A DNA stretch of 64,000 nt from Caenimonas sedimenti (GCF_007833165.1 NZ_VOBQ01000006.1:124001-188000); one strand, 5' to 3'; positions 25,669-34,754 are shown, counted from the stretch's first letter. Translations and numbers: made by a program. The notes: a model not told the origin generated them from the letters alone.

Positions 25669-26883
25669 ATGCCCACGTCCACCCTGACCCGCCGACACGC
25701 CTTGCGCGCCACCCTGGCCGCGGGCATGCCCCTCCTGCTGCCGGGCCTGGCGCGCGCCGCCACCGATTGGAACGCGGTCACCGCGCGCGCGCGGGGCCAG
25801 AAGGTCTTCTTCAACGCCTGGGGCGGCAGCGAACGCACCAATGCGTACCTGCAGTGGGCGGCCGGCGAGGTGTCTCGCCGGTTCGGCATCACGCTCGAGC
25901 ACGTGAAGGTCACCGACACCGCCGAAGCGGTGAAGCGCGTGCGCAACGAGAAACAGGCCGGCCGCGCCGCGGGCGGCAGTGTCGACATGGTCTGGATCAA
26001 CGGCGAGAACTTCCTGACGCTGAAGCGCGAAGGCCTGCTGTTCGGCCCGTTTTCCGAGCAGTTGCCCAGCTACCGGTGGGTGGACACGGAAGGCAAGCCG
26101 AGCACGAGGATGGATTTCTCCGAGCCGGTCGCCGGCATGGAGGCACCGTGGGGCATGGCGCAGTTCACTTTCTTCGCGGATCGCGCGCGGGTGCCGGAGC
26201 CGCCGCGCAGCATGGCCGCGCTGCTGGCTTTCGCGCGCGCTCAGCCGGGCCGCGTGACGTATCCACGCCCGCCCAACTTCCACGGCACCACCTTCCTCAA
26301 GCAGGCATTGCTGGAGGCCACGCCGGACCGCGCGCCGCTCTACCAGGCGTTCACGCCGGCGGCGATGGAACGCGTCACCGCGCCGTTGTGGACCTACCTC
26401 GATGCGCTGCGGCCCCATTTGTGGCGCGCGGGGCGGCAGCATCCGCAGAACGCCGCCGCCATCCGGCAGATGATGGCGGACGGCGAACTGCAGATCGCGC
26501 TGACCTTCAACCCCAATGAAGCCGCCAACGAGATCGCCGCGCGCCGCCTCCCGGCCACGGTGTTCAGCTGGCAGAACGAGAATGGCGCCGTGGGCAACAC
26601 GCACTTCCTCGCCATCCCCGCGAACGCGAATGCGCCCGATGCCGCGCAGGTGGTCATCGACTTCATGCTGTCGCCGCTCGCGCAGGCGCGCAAGGCCGAC
26701 ATCGCGGTGTGGGGCGACGGCACCGTGCTGGCCGTGGACAAGCTGCCGCCGGCCGAACGTGAACTCTTCACTGTCCAGCGCTCGCCGGGCCAGGTGGAAA
26801 AGCCGGCCCCCGTGCTGCTGGAGCCGCACGGCAGCTGGGTCGATCCGCTGGAGCGCGAGTGGTTGCGGCGCTACGGCACCTGA
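25669..26883 (+). CDS. ynjB: YnjB-like ABC transporter substrate-binding protein
   Basis: A 404-residue periplasmic binding protein of the YnjB family (SBP family 1 type). The N-terminus (LTRRHALRATLAAGMPLLLPGLARA) is a Tat-like leader cut near residue 30. The mature protein has FNAWGGSERTNAYLQWAA, MVWINGENFLTLKREGLLFGPF and PPNFHGTTFLKQALLE, all recognisable from YnjB. A longer open frame exists upstream, but this ATG gives the signal peptide and follows a SigF-type promoter. With the next two genes it forms an importer whose ligand is not established; thiamine has been suggested for the family. Confidence 0.88.
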   Translation: MPTSTLTRRHALRATLAAGMPLLLPGLARAATDWNAVTARARGQKVFFNAWGGSERTNAYLQWAAGEVSRRFGITLEHVKVTDTAEAVKRVRNEKQAGRAAGGSVDMVWINGENFLTLKREGLLFGPFSEQLPSYRWVDTEGKPSTRMDFSEPVAGMEAPWGMAQFTFFADRARVPEPPRSMAALLAFARAQPGRVTYPRPPNFHGTTFLKQALLEATPDRAPLYQAFTPAAMERVTAPLWTYLDALRPHLWRAGRQHPQNAAAIRQMMADGELQIALTFNPNEAANEIAARRLPATVFSWQNENGAVGNTHFLAIPANANAPDAAQVVIDFMLSPLAQARKADIAVWGDGTVLAVDKLPPAERELFTVQRSPGQVEKPAPVLLEPHGSWVDPLEREWLRRYGT

Positions 26884-26891
26884 GGTTCCCC

Positions 26892-28520
26892 GTGCTGCGC
26901 TGGGCCTGGCCGGCCGCGCTGGGCTTGCTGGCCGCCGTGCCGCTGCTCTGGGCCGCCGCCAGCGCGGCGATGGCCGCGTTCGACGCCGCGGCGTGGCGCG
27001 CCTTGCTGGCGGAGCCGCAACTGCCGCGGGCCTTGCTGTATTCGCTGGCCACGGGCCTGATCGCCACGGTGCTGTCGGTCGTCGCCACCGCCTGGATCCT
27101 CTCGCACAGTTTCGGCACGCCGGGCTGGGGCCTGGTCACGCGCATGCTCGCGCCCATGCTCGCGATGCCGCACGCGGCTTTCGCCATCGGGCTGGCCTTC
27201 CTGCTTTCGCCCAGCGGCTGGATCCTGCGTGCGCTGTCGCCGTGGGCGACCGGCTTCACGCAGCCGCCGGATTGGCCGACCAGCCACGACCCCTGGGGCG
27301 TGGGCCTGGTGCTTGCCCTGGTCGGCAAGGAAATCCCCTTCCTGCTGTGGACGGCGGCCAGCCAGCTCCAGCGCGCGGACACCGGCGCGCATTGGGCGCG
27401 CGAGCTGGACCTGGCACGCACCATGGGCTACGCGCGGCGCACGGCGTGGTGGCGCGTGGTGTGGCCGCAGCTGTGGCCGCGCCTCGCCGCGCCGGTGCTC
27501 GCGGTGGGGGCGTACAGCATGACGGTGGTGGATGTGGCGCTGGTCATCGGGCCGGCTTCGCCCCCCACCGCCGCCGTCCTGGCGTGGCAGTGGCTGCTGG
27601 ATGCCGACCCGGCCGTGAACGCCCAAGGCGCGGCCGGCGCCTGGCTGCTGGCCTTGATGGCTGCGGTGGCCGCGGGCGCCGCCTGGGCGTCGCGCAACTG
27701 GCCGCGCCGGCGCAGCACGTGGACCGATGGCCGCCGTGGCGCGCCCGATGGCCGTCTGGCGATCGCCCTGCTGCCTGTGGCCGCGCTGGTCCTGGCCTAT
27801 GCGCTGTCGATGGCCGTGCTGACCGTCGGCAGCGTCGCGGGTGTGTGGCCCTTTCCCCGCTTGTGGCCGCAGCTGCTGAGCCTGGAAGGCTGGCGCTCCG
27901 TGTTCGCGAGCACCTCGACGCTGACCACCACGCTGGGCCTGGCTGCCGCGAGCAGCCTGGCCGCGATGGCCTGGGGCGTGGCCTGGCTGGAGACCGCGCC
28001 TCCTGCGTGGGACGCGCGGCTGCGCCGGATCGCCTACCTGCCGCTGCTCCTTCCTTCCGTCCTGTGGGTCGTCGGCATGCACCGGCTCGCCCTGGCCTGG
28101 CACATCGACGGCCGGTGGCTGGGCCTCTGGCTCGCCCACACGCTGGCCGCCCTGCCCTATGTGCTGATCGCGCTCAGCCCTTCGTACCTCGGATTCGATG
28201 TCCGCTACGCGCAATTGGCTGCGACGTTCGGGCGGGGGCGCTTCGCGTTTCTGCTGCGCGTGAAATGGCCGCTGCTGCGGGCGGGGCTGGCCTCGGCGCT
28301 TGCCGTGGCTTTCGCGGTCAGCGTGGCGCAATACCTGCCCACCAGTTTCATCGGCGCGGGCCGCTACGCGACCGTCACGACCGAAGCCGTCACGTTGTCG
28401 AGCGGCGGACAGCGCTCATTGGTCGCGGCCTACGCGTGGTTGCAGTGGCTGCTGCCGGCGCTGATGTTCGCGGGTGCGGCCTGGCTGGGCCGGCCGCGGC
28501 GGTTCCGGGAGCGTACGTGA
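26892..28520 (+). CDS. ynjC: YnjC-like ABC transporter permease (two fused permease halves)
   Basis: A 542-residue permease with about 12 membrane helices formed by two fused BPD-type domains, as in YnjC and iron(III)/thiamine-type systems. EAA-like coupling loops occur in each half (DLARTMGYARRTAWWRVVWP; YAQLAATFGRGRFAFLLRVKWP). The GTG at 26892 is preferred because GAGG precedes it and the hydrophobic start follows at once; a GTG at 26859, inside the preceding gene, would add 11 residues. It is part of the SigF-linked ABC operon. Confidence 0.87.
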   Translation: MLRWAWPAALGLLAAVPLLWAAASAAMAAFDAAAWRALLAEPQLPRALLYSLATGLIATVLSVVATAWILSHSFGTPGWGLVTRMLAPMLAMPHAAFAIGLAFLLSPSGWILRALSPWATGFTQPPDWPTSHDPWGVGLVLALVGKEIPFLLWTAASQLQRADTGAHWARELDLARTMGYARRTAWWRVVWPQLWPRLAAPVLAVGAYSMTVVDVALVIGPASPPTAAVLAWQWLLDADPAVNAQGAAGAWLLALMAAVAAGAAWASRNWPRRRSTWTDGRRGAPDGRLAIALLPVAALVLAYALSMAVLTVGSVAGVWPFPRLWPQLLSLEGWRSVFASTSTLTTTLGLAAASSLAAMAWGVAWLETAPPAWDARLRRIAYLPLLLPSVLWVVGMHRLALAWHIDGRWLGLWLAHTLAALPYVLIALSPSYLGFDVRYAQLAATFGRGRFAFLLRVKWPLLRAGLASALAVAFAVSVAQYLPTSFIGAGRYATVTTEAVTLSSGGQRSLVAAYAWLQWLLPALMFAGAAWLGRPRRFRERT

Positions 28521-29173
28521 GCCTCGAAGTCGACGTTCGCTCCTTGGTGGTGGCCGGCCGCCGGCTGGTGCACGACCTGCGCCTGTCGGTGCCACCGGGC
28601 GCCGTGCACACGCTGATGGGCGACAGCGGGTGCGGCAAGTCGAGCCTGCTGGCCGCGCTATGCGGCATCGCGCCGCCCGCGGTGGCGTTCGAGGGCGAAG
28701 TCCGGCTGGCCGGAGCACGCGTCGACCAGCTGCCCACGCGGCAGCGCGGCTTCGCCATCCTGTTCCAGGACGACCTGCTGTTCGCCCACATGACGGTACG
28801 GCAGAACCTGCTCTTCGCCGTGCCGGCCGGCCCCAAGGCCCAGCGCGAGGCCGCGGTCGCGCAGGCGCTGCAGGACCTCGAGCTGCCCGGCATGGCCGAC
28901 GCGGACCCCCGCACTCTCTCCGGCGGCCAGCGCTCGCGCGTGGCGCTGGTGCGCGCGCTGCTGGCACAGCCGCGCGCCCTGCTGCTGGACGAGCCCTTCG
29001 CGCGGCTGGACGCCGGGCTGCGCGGTCGCATGCGCGAGTTCGTGTTCGCGACGGTGCGGGAGCGAGGGATTCCGGCGTTGCTGGTCACGCACGACGCGGG
29101 GGATGTGGCGGATCCGTCCCGGCTGACGCGGTTGACGCCCGAAGCTTCTCCAGGCGCGCGAACAGGTCATTGA
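28517..29173 (+). CDS. ynjD: YnjD-like ABC transporter ATP-binding protein
   Basis: A 218-residue ABC ATPase. Walker A GDSGCGKSS, Q-loop ILFQDDLLFAHMTV, signature RTLSGGQRSRVALVRALL, Walker B ALLLDEPFARLD, H-loop LLVTHD. The GTG start overlaps the permease stop (GTGA at 28517-28520). The 3' end runs 89 bases into the convergent nucleoside hydrolase gene, so the two transcripts would be antisense there. It energises the YnjBC-like importer. Confidence 0.88.
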   Translation: MSLEVDVRSLVVAGRRLVHDLRLSVPPGAVHTLMGDSGCGKSSLLAALCGIAPPAVAFEGEVRLAGARVDQLPTRQRGFAILFQDDLLFAHMTVRQNLLFAVPAGPKAQREAAVAQALQDLELPGMADADPRTLSGGQRSRVALVRALLAQPRALLLDEPFARLDAGLRGRMREFVFATVRERGIPALLVTHDAGDVADPSRLTRLTPEASPGARTGH

Positions 29174-30128
29174 AGATCGCATCGCGGTCCACCGCATGCG
29201 CCTCGCGCATCAGCGGGCGTCCGGGCTCGGCCAGCCAGCGCCGTTGCGCATCCAGCCGCGGTGTCGGCACCAGGCGGCTGGGCACCCAGGCCGGGCGCAA
29301 CAGCCAGGCCACGCAGATGAGGTCCCAGATCACCCAGCTGTAGGGGCGCGAGGTGTCCACGGGGTGGATGGTCCACAGCGGGTTGTGGGTGAAGAGGCGA
29401 TGCAACTCGTCGCCGATCGCACCGCGGCCGCGCACGTGCTGCTCGACTTCGGCCAGCGAGAGGCGCAGCTGCGCACCGACGTGGAAGCCAGGCAGGTAGA
29501 CGAGGGGCACGCCGCTGTCCAGCACGCATTCGGCGGCGGCGACGTCCTGCACCAGGTTGAAGGAATCGTCGTTCGAGAGCGTGGCCGTGCTCGGATAGCC
29601 GCTGGTCCAGACGACCACGATGCGCTCCACGATGTCGGGCGCCATCAGCAAGGCGCTGGCGATGTTGGTGACGCAGCCCAGGGCCAGGACGTAGAGCGGT
29701 TCGTCCGCCGGCGCCGCGCGCGCGGTGGCCACCAGGTGGTCCGCCGCGGCGCTGGGCACGGCCTGGCCCGGCCCCGGCAGGTAGCGCGGGCTGCCGGCCA
29801 ACACCCGGCCTTGGGTGGGCAGGCCCAGCAGCGCGTACACGCGCAGGATCTCCTGCAGGCTGCGGCGCATGCCCTCGTCCGGCGGATTGAACGGCGGCGC
29901 ATCGGGCGGCGCATGCGGCAAGCGGGCCCGGCGGTGCGCAAAAGAGAATGGCTCCGCGTACACCGCTTCCACCTGCAAAGCCTCGGGCGCGAGCAACGCC
30001 CAGGCCAACGCAAACTGGTCGTCGATCTCGTTGGCGGTGTCGGTGTCGATGACGACCCGTGGGCGGGCCCGTGGGTCGGCCAGGCGTGCGCGATACCACG
30101 CATCGTCGTGGCGGGGAAAGCTGGTCAT
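29085..30128 (-). CDS. Nucleoside hydrolase (inosine/uridine-preferring family)
   Basis: A 347-residue nucleoside N-ribohydrolase-like protein. The calcium-binding aspartate cluster at the N-terminus reads VVIDTDTANEIDDQFALAWAL, a variant of the usual DTDPGxDD; LYVLALGCVTNIASAL and the SNDDSFN region follow in the expected order. It would cleave ribonucleosides to base plus ribose. It is the last gene of a three-gene operon with a bifunctional glycosyltransferase and a phosphotransferase (ATGA overlap at 30125-30128), downstream of a SigF-type promoter. A truer role may involve modified nucleosides or sugar conjugates. Confidence 0.87.
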   Translation of the reverse strand: MTSFPRHDDAWYRARLADPRARPRVVIDTDTANEIDDQFALAWALLAPEALQVEAVYAEPFSFAHRRARLPHAPPDAPPFNPPDEGMRRSLQEILRVYALLGLPTQGRVLAGSPRYLPGPGQAVPSAAADHLVATARAAPADEPLYVLALGCVTNIASALLMAPDIVERIVVVWTSGYPSTATLSNDDSFNLVQDVAAAECVLDSGVPLVYLPGFHVGAQLRLSLAEVEQHVRGRGAIGDELHRLFTHNPLWTIHPVDTSRPYSWVIWDLICVAWLLRPAWVPSRLVPTPRLDAQRRWLAEPGRPLMREAHAVDRDAIFNDLFARLEKLRASTASAGTDPPHPPRRA

Positions 30129-31444
30129 GGCGGGATGCTACGTGCGTTCAGGGACTGCAGGCGGCGCAGGTCGGCGGGCTCGTCGACGTCCCACAAGGGC
30201 GCGAGTTCGCACCAGCGCAGGCCCACCGCGCGCAGGCGCTCGCGGGTCTGGTCCAGCACTTGCGGCGTGCTCCAGTCGATGCCTTCGAACACGCCGGGCA
30301 GATGGCGCGCGAGGCCCAGCAGCACGTAGCCGCCATCTTCGGCCGGAATGAGGACGGCGTCGTGCGTGGCCAGCGCGCGCGCCGCCACATGCAGGTGGCC
30401 GGGCGCGAGCAACGGGCAATCGGTTCCGATGATCAGCAGTGGGAGGCCTGGGTTCGCATGGAAGTGCGCAGCGGACGCGGCCGCCATGCGAGCGCCCAGG
30501 CCACCGTTCGACTGTGGTGCCATCTCCAGGCCGCAGCGCGCCCGCAGTGCGCGGAAGAAGCGGTGCCCCGCATCGGGCGCGCACCAGAGGCGCACCGGTC
30601 CCATCGCGGCCGCCCGCGCCGCAGCCAGCGCTTCGAGCGTGAACCGGCGCTGCAGGCGCGCCGCCGCGGCCGCGCCGATGGCAGGGATGAGCCGCGTCTT
30701 CGCCAGACCGGCCACCGGCGCTTTGGCCATCACCGCCATGGCCGCCGCAGGCTGGGGCAACCGGCGGGCATAACCGTAGCGATCGGCCAGCGCCTGCGCG
30801 TCCGCGCCGAAGAAGTAGCGCAGGCGCAGACCCCACATCAGGCCGATGGTGCGCGGCACGCCATGCTTCTCCCAGCGCCGCGCCGACGTTTCCACGCGCG
30901 CGCGCAGGCACGCCGGCGGCCCGTGCCGGCGCAGCACGGCGGTGAGCGCGATGTCCTCCATCAGCGGTTGGTCGGCGAAGCCGCCGACAGCGGCGAACAC
31001 GTCCGAGCGCACGAAGATCGCCTGGTCCCCGGTGGCGATGCCGGTCCAGCGCGAGCGCAGGTTCATCAGCGTCCCCACCAGCCGCAACATGGGCCGGCGG
31101 CTGGCGATGCGCACGTCGAACCGGCCCCAGCTGGCGCCCTGTTCGAGCGCTTGCAGCACCAGCCGATCGGCATCGGGCGGCAGCGCCGTGTCGGCATGCA
31201 GGAACAGCAACGCCCCGGCCTGCGCGGCGCGGGCCCCGGCGTTCATCTGCGCGGCGCGGCCGCGGGGCGCCATGACCACGTGGTCAGCGCCTTGCGACGC
31301 CAGCCGCCAGGTGGCGTCGGTGCTGCCACCGTCGGCCACCACCACGCGCACGCCCCGTGCACGCAGCGGCTGAAGCGCCGCGAGCGCGGCGGGCAACCCC
31401 TCTTCCTCGTCGATGACCGGGATGACGATGGCCAGCGGCGTCAC
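30125..31444 (-). CDS. Fused family 2 glycosyltransferase / DUF2064 nucleotidyl-sugar-type transferase
   Basis: A 439-residue two-domain protein. Residues about 1-225 form a GT2 glycosyltransferase of the TIGR04283 type (LAIVIPVIDEEEGLP, VVADGGSTDAT, LLFLHADTALP, GFADQPLMEDIAL). Residues about 230-439 form a TIGR04282/DUF2064 domain (MAVMAKAPVAGLAKTRLIPAIG, LIIGTDCPLLAPGHL, EDGGYVLLGL, PLWDVDEPADL). Both families were named as selenodomain/radical-SAM associated. The GTG at 31444 is chosen because it overlaps the upstream stop as GTGA. The acceptor is unknown. Confidence 0.9.
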   Translation of the reverse strand: MTPLAIVIPVIDEEEGLPAALAALQPLRARGVRVVVADGGSTDATWRLASQGADHVVMAPRGRAAQMNAGARAAQAGALLFLHADTALPPDADRLVLQALEQGASWGRFDVRIASRRPMLRLVGTLMNLRSRWTGIATGDQAIFVRSDVFAAVGGFADQPLMEDIALTAVLRRHGPPACLRARVETSARRWEKHGVPRTIGLMWGLRLRYFFGADAQALADRYGYARRLPQPAAAMAVMAKAPVAGLAKTRLIPAIGAAAAARLQRRFTLEALAAARAAAMGPVRLWCAPDAGHRFFRALRARCGLEMAPQSNGGLGARMAAASAAHFHANPGLPLLIIGTDCPLLAPGHLHVAARALATHDAVLIPAEDGGYVLLGLARHLPGVFEGIDWSTPQVLDQTRERLRAVGLRWCELAPLWDVDEPADLRRLQSLNARSIPP

Positions 31445-32484
31445 GCGGACCACGCTCGCGCGAGCGCCTGGAATTCGTCGCGCACCCGCGCCACCGCTGC
31501 CGGCGAGAGGTAGTGGTCCACCCGCTCGCGCACATGCGCCACCAGCGCGTCATCGCTGTGGGCGGACGACCAGTCCTCGCCCGCGCCCGGGCCGCCCGGC
31601 GGTCGCCCCGACAGCACCCGCCACTTGCAGCACCAGGTGATGGACCACAGCCACATCGCCCGGCGCAGGTGCAAATGCCAGGGCCGCGCCGCCTCCGCCA
31701 TCACCGGCCCCACCGCCTCGTCCCACGCCGCGTGGAACGCCAGCACGTCATCCGCTGACAGCACCGCCTGCGTGGCGGCGTCCCAGGTGGTGGACGTGTA
31801 GAGCGTCGCATGCGCGAGGTCGAGCCCGGGATACCCATAGCGGCATTTCTCCAGGTCCACCAGCACCGCTCGGCCGTCGGCGTGCAGCAGAAAGTTGCCG
31901 GGGTGGGCGTCGAAGGCGATGAGGTGCCGTGTGGGGCGATCCGGGGCCTGGATGAGCGCGCGCAGCGCGCGCAGTTCGTCTTCCACGGCTGCGGCCACGC
32001 TGTGCACGAGGCACGCTTGCGGCACGTGACGCGCTTGCGCCGTCACTTCCGCCAGGAGATCCTGCAGGGGATCGTGCACATGGGCCAACGGGGAACGGCC
32101 CGACGCCGGAGGAAGCGGCAGCGCGTGCAGCGCCGCGAGCGCGCGCGCGATCGAAGGCAGGTCGTCCGGCAGCACGGGCGGGCGGCCGACGATTTCTTCC
32201 ACCAGCAGGCCGCCGCGCGGCAGGTCTCTGCTGACTGGGAACCAGCCCAGCAAACGCGGCGTGTGGCCGCTGGGCGCGGCGCGTTCGAAACAGGCCCGCT
32301 CGTGCGCGAGATTGGCCTCGGGCGCCAGGCCCAGCTGGCTTTGCTTGGGCAGGCGCGCCAACACCCCCGTTCCCGCCAGGCGCACGTGCAGGTGCGCCAG
32401 GCCGCGATCGGGCAATGGCTGCAGCGCGGTTTCGGCCCAGGCCGGATGGCTGGCCGCGAGCGCGGCGCGCAAGCCGTCGTGCAT
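31441..32484 (-). CDS. APH-family phosphotransferase (aminoglycoside/choline kinase fold)
   Basis: A 347-residue small-molecule kinase. The catalytic loop is HLIAFDAHPGNFLLH, with Asp and Asn as in APH/choline kinases, followed by the metal-binding DLEKC and YPGLDLAHATLYTS. The lid region is LVEEIVGRPPVLP. The ATG at 32484 follows AGGA and a SigF-type promoter with a leader of about 28 bases; longer open frame upstream is ignored because it runs through that promoter. It is first gene of the operon with the fused glycosyltransferase and nucleoside hydrolase. Substrate unknown; antibiotic resistance is not implied. Confidence 0.82.
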   Translation of the reverse strand: MHDGLRAALAASHPAWAETALQPLPDRGLAHLHVRLAGTGVLARLPKQSQLGLAPEANLAHERACFERAAPSGHTPRLLGWFPVSRDLPRGGLLVEEIVGRPPVLPDDLPSIARALAALHALPLPPASGRSPLAHVHDPLQDLLAEVTAQARHVPQACLVHSVAAAVEDELRALRALIQAPDRPTRHLIAFDAHPGNFLLHADGRAVLVDLEKCRYGYPGLDLAHATLYTSTTWDAATQAVLSADDVLAFHAAWDEAVGPVMAEAARPWHLHLRRAMWLWSITWCCKWRVLSGRPPGGPGAGEDWSSAHSDDALVAHVRERVDHYLSPAAVARVRDEFQALARAWSA

Positions 32485-32518
32485 CAAGCGGTCCTGGTGT
32501 TCGTGGGCATGGGGTTCA

Positions 32519-32545
32519 TTCGACGGTCGGCTGCCGCAGGTTACA
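32519..32545 (-). promoter_or_regulatory. SigF-type promoter facing the phosphotransferase operon
   Basis: Minus strand: TGTAACC (32545-32539), 16 bases, CGAA (32522-32519). Its -35 element and that of the opposite promoter form a perfect inverted repeat, AGGTTACA-N11-TGTAACCT (32538-32564). Confidence 0.72.
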
Positions 32546-32556
32546 CGGCCGGAACC

Positions 32557-32583
32557 TGTAACCTCCGGCACCAGTTCCACGAA
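32557..32583 (+). promoter_or_regulatory. SigF-type promoter facing the TVP38-MerA operon
   Basis: TGTAACC (32557-32563), 16 bases, CGAA (32580-32583). The last A is the A of an ATG at 32583, so transcription should start near 32590, almost at the next in-frame ATG (32592), giving a nearly leaderless message. Confidence 0.72.
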
Positions 32584-32591
32584 TGGCCTCC

Positions 32592-34754
32592 ATGAATCCG
32601 AGAAGAGCCGCCCTCGCCCTCACGGTGGCCGCCGCCGTCGCGCTCTTCCTCGCCTTCGACCTGGGCCGATTCCTGAGCCTGGAAGCCCTGCAGCAAAGCC
32701 AGGCCGCGCTGGGCCGCTTGCGCGAGACGCATCCGGTGGCAGTGCCCGCCGGTTACTTCGCGCTCTACGTCGTGGCGACCGCATTGTCGGTGCCGGGCGC
32801 CACCGTCCTCACGCTCGCGGCCGGCGCGCTGTTCGGCCTGGGCTGGGGCCTGCTGCTGGTGTCGTTCGCCTCCAGCCTGGGCGCCCTGCTCGCTTTTCTG
32901 GGTGCGCGCTTCCTGCTGCGGGATGCGGTGCGGGCGCGCTTCGGCCAGCGGCTGGCGGAGATCGACCGCGGCCTGCGGCGCGACGGCGCGCTCTACCTCT
33001 TCACGCTGCGGCTGGTGCCGCTGGTGCCCTTCTTCGTGATCAACCTGGCGATGGGCCTCACGGCCATCCGCGCGTGGACGTTCTACTGGGTCAGCCAGCT
33101 GGGCATGCTGGCGGGGACGGTGGTCTACGTGAACGCCGGCACGCAACTGGGGCAGCTGCAATCGCTGGGCGGCATCCTCAGCCCAGGGCTGCTGGGCTCG
33201 TTCGTGCTGCTGGCGGTTTTCCCCTGGATCGGCCGGGCCATTGCGCGCCTGGTGGCGCGACGCAAGGTGTATGCGCGCTGGCGCGGCCAGCGGCCGGCGA
33301 CGTTCGACCGCAACCTGGTGGTGATCGGCGCGGGCGCCGCGGGCCTGGTCTCTGCCTACATCGCTTCGGCGGTCAAGGCTTCAGTCACGCTGGTGGAGAC
33401 GCACCGCATGGGCGGCGACTGCCTGAACTACGGCTGCGTGCCCAGCAAGGCCCTGATCCGCAGCGCGCGGCTGGCCCACCAGATGCGGCATGGCGGCACC
33501 TGGGGGCTGCAGGACGTGCCGCCCGAATTCAGCTTCGCGGCCGTGATGGCGCGGGTGCGCGCCGTGGTGCGGGACGTGGAGCCGCACGACAGCGTCGAGC
33601 GCTACCGCGGACTCGGCGTCGACGTGGTGGCGGGCCACGCACGCATCGTGAATCCCTGGACGGTGGAGATCACTCCGCCGGGTGGCGCGCCTCGGCGCCT
33701 GACCACGCGCAGCATCGTCATCGCCACCGGCGCGCGGCCCGTGGTGCCGCCGCTGCCCGGCCTGGACGACGCCGGCTACGTGACCAGCGACACCTTGTGG
33801 GAAAAGTTCGGCGCGCTCGAGCAGCCGCCGCGCCGGCTGGTGGTGCTGGGCGGCGGGCCCATCGGCTGCGAGCTGTCGCAGGCTTTCGCGCGGCTGGGCA
33901 GCGCAGTGACGCAGGTGGAGCTGGCCCCGCGCCTGCTGGCCCGCGAAGACGACGACGTGGCCGAGGCCGTGCGCGAAGCGCTGCTCGCGGACGGCGTGCG
34001 GGTGCTGACCGGCCATCGGGCCCTGCGCTGCGAACGGGCCGAAGGCGAAAAGCTGCTGGTCGCCTCCGACGGCAGCGCCGAGGTCCGGCTGCCGTTCGAC
34101 GCCCTCCTGGTCGCCGTGGGCCGCCAGGCCCGCCTGGAGGGTTACGGGCTGGAGGAGCTGGGCATCCCCGCGCAGAAGACCGTGGAAACCGACGAGTACC
34201 TGCAGACGCTCTACCCCAACATCTACGCCGCGGGCGACGTGGCCGGCCCCTACCAGCTGACCCACGTGGCCGCGCACCAGGCCTGGTATGCCACGGTGAA
34301 CGCGTTGTTCGGCGGCGTGAAGCGTTTCCGCGCCGACTACCGCGTGATTCCCGCGGCCACCTTCACCGACCCCGAAGTCGCCCGCGTGGGCCTGAACGAG
34401 AAAGAGGCGCGCGAGCAGGGCGTGGCCCATGAAGTCACGCGCTACAGCCTGGAGGATCTCGACCGCGCCATCGCCGACGGCGAAGCCCGCGGCTTCGTGA
34501 AAGTGCTGACGCCGCCGGGCAAGGACACCATCCTCGGCGCGACCATCGTCGGCTCGCATGCGGCGGAACTGCTGGCCGAATTCGTGCTGGCGATGAAGCA
34601 CGGCCTGGGGCTGAACAAGGTGCTGGGCACGATCCACACCTACCCCACCTGGTCGGAAGCCGGCAAGTACGCCGCCGGCGAATGGCGGCGCGCGCACCAG
34701 CCGGCCGCGGCCCTGCGCATGCTGGCCAGGTACCACGCCTGGCGCAGGGGCTGA
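32592..34754 (+). CDS. TVP38/TMEM64 (VTT) membrane domain fused to MerA-like flavoprotein disulfide reductase
   Basis: A 720-residue fusion. Residues about 5-215 are a TVP38/TMEM64 membrane domain (VPGATVLTLAAGALFGLGWG, then LRLVPLVPFFVINLAMGL, the VTT core). From about 235 on is a FAD/NAD(P) disulfide oxidoreductase of the mercuric-reductase/lipoamide dehydrogenase class: GAGAAG FAD motif, GGDCLNYGCVPSKAL with the redox cysteine pair, VVLGGGPIGCELSQAFARLG for NAD(P), IYAAGDVAGPY, and HTYPTWSEA at the dimerisation end. The Hg-binding C-terminal CC of MerA is missing. An ATG at 32583 would add MAS but overlaps the SigF-type -10. A membrane-linked redox role is inferred. Confidence 0.9.
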   Translation: MNPRRAALALTVAAAVALFLAFDLGRFLSLEALQQSQAALGRLRETHPVAVPAGYFALYVVATALSVPGATVLTLAAGALFGLGWGLLLVSFASSLGALLAFLGARFLLRDAVRARFGQRLAEIDRGLRRDGALYLFTLRLVPLVPFFVINLAMGLTAIRAWTFYWVSQLGMLAGTVVYVNAGTQLGQLQSLGGILSPGLLGSFVLLAVFPWIGRAIARLVARRKVYARWRGQRPATFDRNLVVIGAGAAGLVSAYIASAVKASVTLVETHRMGGDCLNYGCVPSKALIRSARLAHQMRHGGTWGLQDVPPEFSFAAVMARVRAVVRDVEPHDSVERYRGLGVDVVAGHARIVNPWTVEITPPGGAPRRLTTRSIVIATGARPVVPPLPGLDDAGYVTSDTLWEKFGALEQPPRRLVVLGGGPIGCELSQAFARLGSAVTQVELAPRLLAREDDDVAEAVREALLADGVRVLTGHRALRCERAEGEKLLVASDGSAEVRLPFDALLVAVGRQARLEGYGLEELGIPAQKTVETDEYLQTLYPNIYAAGDVAGPYQLTHVAAHQAWYATVNALFGGVKRFRADYRVIPAATFTDPEVARVGLNEKEAREQGVAHEVTRYSLEDLDRAIADGEARGFVKVLTPPGKDTILGATIVGSHAAELLAEFVLAMKHGLGLNKVLGTIHTYPTWSEAGKYAAGEWRRAHQPAAALRMLARYHAWRRG

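Noticed and set aside
31441..32484. Aminoglycoside resistance kinase
   Set aside because: The APH fold is shared by many metabolic kinases, and the operon with glycosyltransferase and nucleoside hydrolase points to metabolism.
32592..34754. Mercury resistance gene merA
   Set aside because: No mer operon partners, no N-terminal heavy-metal domain and no C-terminal Cys pair; only the reductase core resembles MerA.
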